From NCBI RefSeq assembly GCF_019929665.1, contig NZ_JAHZPZ010000002.1, positions 310,001-374,000 on the forward strand: a stretch of DNA of 64,000 nt. Direction: 5' to 3'. The DNA is from Streptococcus infantis. Its GTDB lineage: Bacteria; Bacillota; Bacilli; Lactobacillales; Streptococcaceae. Of the stretch, positions 58,211 through 64,000 are shown piece by piece (within the stretch, counting starts at the first letter, position 1; each line of letters starts with the position of its first letter). The translations under genes were made by a program, and so were the position numbers. A model generated the notes under the pieces. The model saw only the letters and a program-made list of their open reading frames with translations. It searched no databases and was not told the DNA's origin.

Positions 58211-60430
58211 CTATTTTTCCATTAAAAAGTCATAGATTTCCTGCACCGTACCTAGTGCCATCATTTCTTGATCTTTAACAGTTTGTTTGAGATTTTGATA
58301 AATCTGACTTTCAGCGATGTCCCGCTTGGCAGCATCTTTATTTACTTTCATTACACCATTTTCAATCGTAACAAAACCAAGTTCTTCAAAAATCTGAATC
58401 ATTTTGACTAGCAAGATCTGTTCTATCTTCAAAAAAGCTGATAAGTCCTTGAGCTTATAACGAATATCAAATTCTGGGAACTGGTAGATTGTCTTATAAA
58501 GCTTAGCGAATTGCTCTCTTGTTCCATAACCTGTCAAATAGTATGCTTTAGCGATATCATTTTTAAAGTAAATAGCAGAGAAATCCTGTTCTTGCAACAC
58601 TTGTTTGAGTAGACTGAGATCCTCGGGAATATTTTTTACAACGATTGCTGGGCTAGAAAGTATTTCTGGCAAAGCACTGGTAAAATCTAGGACAGGTACT
58701 CCCTCTGGTATCTCTACACTCTTACTACGGATGTTAAAAAGTTGAACACCGTCCACACGGGCATCTACCATCATCAACTGGAGGGTTGTTTGCCCATTCC
58801 ATTGGTTAACAGAAAGGGTAACTGCCAATTCCAGTTGTTTTACCTGAGAAAACTCTGTAGCCTTTGATCCTTGACCAAAAGCTACTACCTCAAAACTAGC
58901 GGTCCCTTTAGAAATCTTCAATTTTAGATGACTATCTCCCGCTCCCATAGAACGAGCATTTTCAACTTGAAAATCTCGAATATAAAAAACAGGTTTTTGG
59001 TTATCCATTCCAAAAGGAGCTAATCGTTCAAAACTTTTAACCGTCTCTAAACTTAGGCTTTCCAAATCTAATTCTTCATCTAGATATAATGTATTCTTGC
59101 CCTTGGCATCTATTCCTTTATCTTTTACATAAATTTCTAAAATTTCCGATAAGGCGTCTAGCTGTTCCGCTTCAAGTGTCATACCTGCAGCGCCTGCATG
59201 CCCACCAAAGGCGATAAAAAGTTCCCGATGCGGGTCCAAGGCTTCAAAGATATCGACTGCTTCAATACTTCGAGCACTACCCTTGGCACGACCATCTTCA
59301 ATATTCAGAACAATAACTGTCTGCCCTAATTCTTCCAACAAGCGACCAGCCACAATCCCAAGAACTCCTGGGTTCCAACCTTCCTTGGCCAAAACTTGAA
59401 CACTTTTGTTAGGGTCTACCAAGCTTTTAGCTTCTTCATAAATAGCCTGAACAATTTCCTTACGTTCTTCATTTTTATCTTGAATCATGAGGGCAATCTC
59501 ACGCACCTCTTCATCATCAAAGCCAGTTAGTAACTCAATAGCAGGATTAGGATCATCCAAGCGTCCTAGGGCATTCAAGCGAGGCGCCAACTGAAAACCA
59601 ACCGTCTCTTCTGTAAGGTCACTACTAGAAATCCCTGCAATTTCAAATAGTTCTTGGAGGCCTAGTCTCTGGGTATTGCGTAAAACTTCTAGACCGTATT
59701 GAACCATGATTCGATTTTCATCTGTCAAGCTGACCATATCAGCAATTGTCCCAATAGCAACCAAATCAAGCAACTCAATCTGCACTTCCTCCAAGAGGGC
59801 ACAAGCTAGTTTAAAAGCCACCCCACAACCCGCCAAATGTTTAAAAGGGTAGTCTGCTTCAGGATGCTCCGGATGAACGATTGCATAAGCATCAGGTAAG
59901 ACCTCCGGTAGAGAATGGTGATCCGTTACAATAACATCCACTCCCATAGATTGAGCCAAGTCAATAGCCTCATGACCTGCAACTCCATTATCTACGGTTA
60001 CAATCAAGGATATCCCTTGTTGCTCAATGAAGTACTTGTAGACACTGGCATTAGGACCATAACCATCTGTAAAACGATTAGGAAGATAGACTAAACACTC
60101 GGCTCCTAATTGTTCTAATGTTTCTTTAAGGATAGAAGCTGATGTCATCCCATCTGCATCGTAGTCTCCATAAACGAGGATAAATTCCCCCTGCTCTATA
60201 GCACGACGAATACGATTCACTGCCTTGTCCATATCGTGGAGAAGATAGGGATCATGTAAATCATCTAGACTTGGTGCCAAAAAACGAGACAAACTATCCT
60301 CATCCTTAATACCTCGGCTAAATAATAAACGAGCAGGTTCAGGCCCTAGCCCCGCTTTCTTGGCGATTTTTGTAAAATCCGCATCCTCAACTTGAGGTGC
60401 AAATTGCCAATTATAAGTCGGAATAATCAA
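58211..60430 (-). CDS. recJ: Single-strand DNA exonuclease RecJ
   Basis: 5'-3' exonuclease in recombination and mismatch repair. The 739-residue protein has the DHH motifs YGDYDADGMTS and VTDHHSLP, DHHA1 GGHAGAAG and an extra C-terminal domain typical of streptococcal RecJ. The only consistent start is a TTG at 60430; a nearby ATG is out of frame. It is divergent from the methyltransferase gene, with 218 bp between. Confidence 0.95.
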   Translation of the reverse strand: MIIPTYNWQFAPQVEDADFTKIAKKAGLGPEPARLLFSRGIKDEDSLSRFLAPSLDDLHDPYLLHDMDKAVNRIRRAIEQGEFILVYGDYDADGMTSASILKETLEQLGAECLVYLPNRFTDGYGPNASVYKYFIEQQGISLIVTVDNGVAGHEAIDLAQSMGVDVIVTDHHSLPEVLPDAYAIVHPEHPEADYPFKHLAGCGVAFKLACALLEEVQIELLDLVAIGTIADMVSLTDENRIMVQYGLEVLRNTQRLGLQELFEIAGISSSDLTEETVGFQLAPRLNALGRLDDPNPAIELLTGFDDEEVREIALMIQDKNEERKEIVQAIYEEAKSLVDPNKSVQVLAKEGWNPGVLGIVAGRLLEELGQTVIVLNIEDGRAKGSARSIEAVDIFEALDPHRELFIAFGGHAGAAGMTLEAEQLDALSEILEIYVKDKGIDAKGKNTLYLDEELDLESLSLETVKSFERLAPFGMDNQKPVFYIRDFQVENARSMGAGDSHLKLKISKGTASFEVVAFGQGSKATEFSQVKQLELAVTLSVNQWNGQTTLQLMMVDARVDGVQLFNIRSKSVEIPEGVPVLDFTSALPEILSSPAIVVKNIPEDLSLLKQVLQEQDFSAIYFKNDIAKAYYLTGYGTREQFAKLYKTIYQFPEFDIRYKLKDLSAFLKIEQILLVKMIQIFEELGFVTIENGVMKVNKDAAKRDIAESQIYQNLKQTVKDQEMMALGTVQEIYDFLMEK

Positions 60431-60648
60431 AATTCATCCACTCTTTCTTACGATTCTATCCCTTTATTATAACATGATTTTTAGTTTTTCTCCTCTTTAT
60501 TTCCTTAACTCTTTCAATCAAAATCCCAAAAAACTCCGGTCTTTATCAAGCTTAAAAAAAAGCTAAACACCAGTCGATAACTCTATCCCTTTCCAACAAG
60601 ACGTAGCCAACATTTTAAAACATCTTCTCTTTATGCTACACTATTGAT

Positions 60649-61227
60649 ATGGAACATCATTTTAATCATCGAGCAGAATCTTTCGATTCTCCCAAAAATC
60701 AATTTCTAGCAGACCTTGTAAATGCAGAGATCAAGCAACAAGTCCCTGAACTATCTACCAAATCAATCCTGGATTTTGGAGGAGGAACTGGACTTATCGC
60801 TCTTCCTCTAGCCAAACAAGCCAAGTCAGTGACCTTGGTTGACATCGCAGAAAAAATGCTGGAGCAAGCTCGTATCAAGGTTAAAAACCAAAAACTTGAA
60901 AATCTACACTTGATTCAACAAGACTTAGTGCTTAAGCCATTAGAGCAAACATTCGATCTCATTATCGTTAGTCGTGTTCTTCATCACATGCCTCATCTTG
61001 ATTCTAGTCTAGCTATGTTTCAGGAACATTTGACTCCCGGAGGTCAACTATTTATCGCTGATTATACCGTACCAGATGGAGAAAACCATGGTTTTATTAT
61101 TTCGGAACTTGAGGAGACTCTTAAAAATCATGGCTTCTCAGACATTCAGACCCAAATACTTTATAGTTCCGACCATCTTTTCCTTGATAAACCTTCTCAA
61201 CTATTTCTCACATCGGCGATAAGATAA
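60649..61227 (+). CDS. Class I SAM-dependent methyltransferase
   Basis: 192-residue methyltransferase with motif I ILDFGGGTGL (41-50), motif II VTLVDIAEKML and a LHHMP motif that fits small-molecule methyltransferases of the Methyltransf_11/25 groups. Substrate unknown. Monocistronic; a hairpin AAACTCTCCTTA/TAAGGAGAGTTT at 61324-61352 lies downstream. No strong promoter hexamers, only TACACT about 20 bp upstream. Confidence 0.85.
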   Translation: MEHHFNHRAESFDSPKNQFLADLVNAEIKQQVPELSTKSILDFGGGTGLIALPLAKQAKSVTLVDIAEKMLEQARIKVKNQKLENLHLIQQDLVLKPLEQTFDLIIVSRVLHHMPHLDSSLAMFQEHLTPGGQLFIADYTVPDGENHGFIISELEETLKNHGFSDIQTQILYSSDHLFLDKPSQLFLTSAIR

Positions 61228-61323
61228 TCACTTCTTAGAACAAGCGCTGAAATAATGCTACTTCATTTTTTCTTCAGTCATCAAGCTTTTCTGTCTACTT
61301 CTTTCCAACTATTTCTATTATAA

Positions 61324-61356
61324 AAACTCTCCTTAAAAAATAAGGAGAGTTTCTTG
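61324..61356 (+). terminator. Terminator of the methyltransferase gene
   Basis: 12-bp perfect stem with a 5-nt A-rich loop, then TTTCTTGTTG; the U tract is imperfect. Confidence 0.7.
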
Positions 61357-61376
61357 TTGCCACAAAACAAGTATCT

Positions 61377-61392
61377 AGGAAAACGCTTGCAT
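61377..61392 (+). promoter_or_regulatory. cre-like CcpA site of the pullulanase gene
   Basis: AGGAAAACGCTTGCAT matches the recalled cre consensus (core AAACG-CTT) with two mismatches and overlaps the -35 box, so CcpA would block polymerase during glucose growth. Confidence 0.7.
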
Positions 61393-61415
61393 AATTTTTT
61401 ACCCCGTGTTATACT
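61387..61415 (+). promoter_or_regulatory. Pullulanase promoter
   Basis: -35 TTGCAT (61387-61392), 17-bp spacer, -10 TATACT (61410-61415). AGGAG lies 7 bp before the ATG at 61447. Confidence 0.82.
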
Positions 61416-61446
61416 AATTTTAAAATAAATTTATAGGAGACTATTG

Positions 61447-64000
61447 ATGAAAAACATATTCCCTCAACGCGAGAAAAAAATGGTTTATAGTATCCGTTCT
61501 TTGAAAAACGGAACAGGATCAGTCCTTATTGGCGCTAGCTTTATTCTATTTGCTATTGCGGCGCCTCATGTTGCTGCAGATGAGAATTTATCAAACACTA
61601 GAGAAAATGTAAGCGCTGTTACTGTTGAACCTGTAGATACAGATTCTATGCCAACTCCAAGTCCTGTTTCTGGCCAAAATAATGAAAACGATTCCCTTAA
61701 AACTGAAGAAAAGGCTAAAGAATCTGAAGTAGCTTTAACTACTGAAAGTGCTAAAGCTGAGGGTGCAACAACCAATCCTTCTAGCGACCAAGTAGAAAAG
61801 AGAGACGAGCCAGCCACAACTTCAGAGGATAAAAAAACTGAAGTAGCTGCAAGTCCAGTTTCAGATGAAAAAATAAAAGAGGAAGCTAGTTCTGAAACAC
61901 CAATCGCAGACAACTACTTCCGCATCCATGTAAAAAAACTCCCAGAAAAAGCTAAGGATTCTCAAGGTCTCTGGACTTGGGACGATGTCGAAAAACCATC
62001 TGAAAATTGGCCAAATGGAGCCCAGTCCTTCAAAGATGCCAAACAAGACGACTATGGCTATTACCTAGATGTCAAACTCAAAAACGAACAAGCCAAGAAA
62101 GTCAGCTTCCTCATCAATAATAGCAAAGGGGATAACCTTACTGGAGACCGTTCGGTAGAGCTTCTTTCTCCAAAGATGAATGAAGCCTGGCTAGATGAAA
62201 GCTACAAAGTATACAACTATCAACCTCAACCAGCTGGAACAATCCGCGTCAACTATTTCCGCACCGATGGAAATTACGACAAAAAATCACTCTGGTATTG
62301 GGGAGATGTTAAAAACCCAAGTAATGGAGAATGGCCTGACGGTACTGACTTTACCGCAACTGGAAAATATGGTCGTTACATTGATATCCCACTCAATGAA
62401 GCTGCAAGAGAATTTGGATTTTTACTATTAGATAAAAGCAAGAAAGGCGATGATGTGAAAATCAGAAAAGAAGACTATAAATTCACAGATTTGAAAAATC
62501 ACAGTCAAATTTTCCTCAAAGATGATGACGAAACCATCTACACCAACCCCTACTATGTGCACGATATCCGCATGACTGGTGCCCAACACGTGGCTAAATC
62601 TCGTATCGAAAGCAGCTTTTCTACCCTAGTTGGAGCTAAGAAAGAAGATATCCTCAAACGTTCAAACATTACGGACCATCAAGGAAACAAGGTGACCATC
62701 ACTGATGTTGAACTCGATGAAGCTGGTAAAAAAGTAACCTACATTGGTAATTTCTCTGATACTCAAAACCCTTACACAGTTGCCTACGATTCAGACCGCT
62801 TTACCACACGTTCAAGCTGGCGCCTCAAAGATGAGACCTACAGTTATGACGGTCCACTCGGTGCTCATCTAAAAAACGATGGTAAACGTGTTGACCTCAC
62901 TCTTTGGTCTCCAAGTGCCGATAAGGTTTCAGTTGTCGTCTACGACAAGAAGGACCCTGAAAAAGTTGTTGGAACCGTTGCTCTTGAAAAGGGAGAAAAA
63001 GGAACCTGGAAACAAACTCTGGATGCAAGCTCTGGTCTCGGCATCAGCAACTACACTGGCTACTACTACCACTACCAAATCGAACGCCAAGGTAAAACTG
63101 TCCTCGTTCTTGACCCTTATGCCAAATCATTAGCGGCTTGGAATAGTGATCTAGCAAAAACAGACCCTGCCCATAAAGTAGCTAAAGCTGCCTTTGTGGA
63201 CCCATCAAAACTAGGTCCGCAAAACTTGACTTATGGTAAGATTCGCAACTTCAAATCGCGTGAAGATGCCGTCATCTATGAAGCTCATGTTCGCGACTTC
63301 ACTTCAGATCCTGCCATCGCAAAAGATTTGACTAAACCATTTGGTACCTTTGAAGCCTTTATCGAGAAGCTCGATTATCTCAAAGATCTAGGGGTTACTC
63401 ATATCCAACTCCTCCCAGTCTTGTCTTACTATTATGTTAATGAATTGAAAAACCAAGAACGTTTGTCTGCCTATGCTTCAAGCAACAGTAACTACAACTG
63501 GGGTTATGATCCTCAAAACTACTTCTCTTTGACTGGTATGTACTCAAGTAATCCTAAGGACCCAGAAAAACGTATCGCAGAATTTAAAAACCTCGTCAAC
63601 GAGATTCATAAACGTGGCATGGGTGCTATCTTAGACGTAGTTTACAACCATACTGCCAATGTTGACATTTTTGAGGATATTGAGCCAAACTACTATCACT
63701 TCATGGATTCTGATGGTTCGCCACGTACTAGCTTTGGTGGTGGTCGTTTAGGGACAACCCACTACATGTCTAAACGTGTCTTGGTAGACTCTATCAAGTA
63801 TCTGGTTGACACCTACAAAGTGGATGGTTTCCGTTTCGATATGATGGGAGATCATGATGCGGCTTCAATCGAAGAAGCTTACAAGGCTGCACGCGCCCTC
63901 AATCCAAACCTTATCATGTTAGGTGAAGGCTGGAGAACCTACACTGGTGACGAGAACATGCCTACCAAACCTGCTGATCAGGATTGGATGAAACACACAG
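61447..64000 (+). CDS. spuA: Cell-wall pullulanase SpuA-like, 3' part outside window
   Basis: Surface alpha-glucan hydrolase; SpuA is known to degrade glycogen and pullulan. 851 N-terminal residues are visible. A YSIRK-like signal (KMVYSIRSLKNGTGSVLIG), a Ser/Thr/Glu-rich spacer (about 43-150), two CBM41-type modules (about 155-275 and 260-370, each with WxWxDV), an N-terminal pullulanase domain and GH13 barrel with LDVVYNH, nucleophile Asp798 (GFRFD) and acid Glu827 (GEGWR). The LPXTG sorting signal is expected past the edge. Confidence 0.95.
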   Translation, partial: MKNIFPQREKKMVYSIRSLKNGTGSVLIGASFILFAIAAPHVAADENLSNTRENVSAVTVEPVDTDSMPTPSPVSGQNNENDSLKTEEKAKESEVALTTESAKAEGATTNPSSDQVEKRDEPATTSEDKKTEVAASPVSDEKIKEEASSETPIADNYFRIHVKKLPEKAKDSQGLWTWDDVEKPSENWPNGAQSFKDAKQDDYGYYLDVKLKNEQAKKVSFLINNSKGDNLTGDRSVELLSPKMNEAWLDESYKVYNYQPQPAGTIRVNYFRTDGNYDKKSLWYWGDVKNPSNGEWPDGTDFTATGKYGRYIDIPLNEAAREFGFLLLDKSKKGDDVKIRKEDYKFTDLKNHSQIFLKDDDETIYTNPYYVHDIRMTGAQHVAKSRIESSFSTLVGAKKEDILKRSNITDHQGNKVTITDVELDEAGKKVTYIGNFSDTQNPYTVAYDSDRFTTRSSWRLKDETYSYDGPLGAHLKNDGKRVDLTLWSPSADKVSVVVYDKKDPEKVVGTVALEKGEKGTWKQTLDASSGLGISNYTGYYYHYQIERQGKTVLVLDPYAKSLAAWNSDLAKTDPAHKVAKAAFVDPSKLGPQNLTYGKIRNFKSREDAVIYEAHVRDFTSDPAIAKDLTKPFGTFEAFIEKLDYLKDLGVTHIQLLPVLSYYYVNELKNQERLSAYASSNSNYNWGYDPQNYFSLTGMYSSNPKDPEKRIAEFKNLVNEIHKRGMGAILDVVYNHTANVDIFEDIEPNYYHFMDSDGSPRTSFGGGRLGTTHYMSKRVLVDSIKYLVDTYKVDGFRFDMMGDHDAASIEEAYKAARALNPNLIMLGEGWRTYTGDENMPTKPADQDWMKHT

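Noticed and set aside
61566..61913. 115-residue minus-strand ORF opposite the pullulanase spacer
   Set aside because: It is the complement of a Ser/Thr/Glu-rich low-complexity segment and has no promoter or RBS.

Overview
The window is chromosomal DNA from a low-GC Firmicute, almost certainly a mitis-group Streptococcus (S. mitis, S. oralis, S. infantis or S. pneumoniae relatives). The support is a FabK-type fatty-acid cluster controlled by FabT, a competence-type SsbB with a cin-box, a serS T-box, an rsmH-ftsL-pbp2X-mraY division cluster, a SpuA-type pullulanase with a YSIRK-like signal, a RUP-like repeat, and an ivr-type phase-variable type I restriction locus between glnA and hrcA. No rRNA, tRNA, CRISPR array, prophage or intact insertion sequence was seen. 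Recalled synteny blocks of S. pneumoniae are present but joined in a different order, so it is probably not a standard pneumococcus.

Layout. 1-4991 (minus): fabG (cut by the edge), fabD, fabK, acpP, fabH, fabT, fabM, with FabT operators upstream of fabT and fabK. 5100-9046: a secreted hypothetical protein (minus), then aspartate kinase, a ManO-like protein and T-box-controlled serS (plus). 9140-15944 (minus): groES-groEL behind a CIRCE operator, ssbB, and small housekeeping or redox genes; two nearly identical 177-bp structured elements end transcripts here. 16049-22514 (minus): a hydrophobic EcsC-like protein, rbfA, and the rimP-nusA-ylxR-ylxQ-infB translation operon. 22680-28753: a GH3 hexosaminidase, trmB-ccrZ, an Ecs-type ABC transporter, then HIT protein and two small unknowns on plus. 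28823-34750 (minus): hrcA-grpE-dnaK-(PfpI-like)-dnaJ, with two CIRCE boxes at the hrcA promoter and hairpin-rich spacers. 34912-35646: a DUF2812 protein and a probable remnant.

36019-44044 is the most dynamic part: hsdR-hsdM-hsdS on plus, then on minus a promoterless second-half hsdS cassette, a tyrosine recombinase and a larger silent hsdS cassette. Inverted repeats of 66 bp, 300 bp and 11 bp link the active and silent hsdS copies and predict up to six HsdS specificities by DNA inversion. Between this locus and glnR-glnA lies a gene remnant split by a RUP-like element; removing the element and one TA restores the reading frame.

46562-57016 (minus): a FUSC-like membrane protein, mraY-pbp2X-ftsL-rsmH, uvrC, a membrane-anchored matrixin-like metalloprotease, esterase estA and RNase J2. 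57341-60430 (minus): a secreted LysM-CHAP protein and recJ. 60649-64000 (plus): a methyltransferase and the 5' part of a cell-wall pullulanase gene whose promoter overlaps a cre-like site.

Regulation is unusually readable: FabT, HrcA, GlnR, ComX, CcpA and tRNA-Ser signals all sit at expected positions. All function assignments rest on motif and family recognition by eye; no database search was run.
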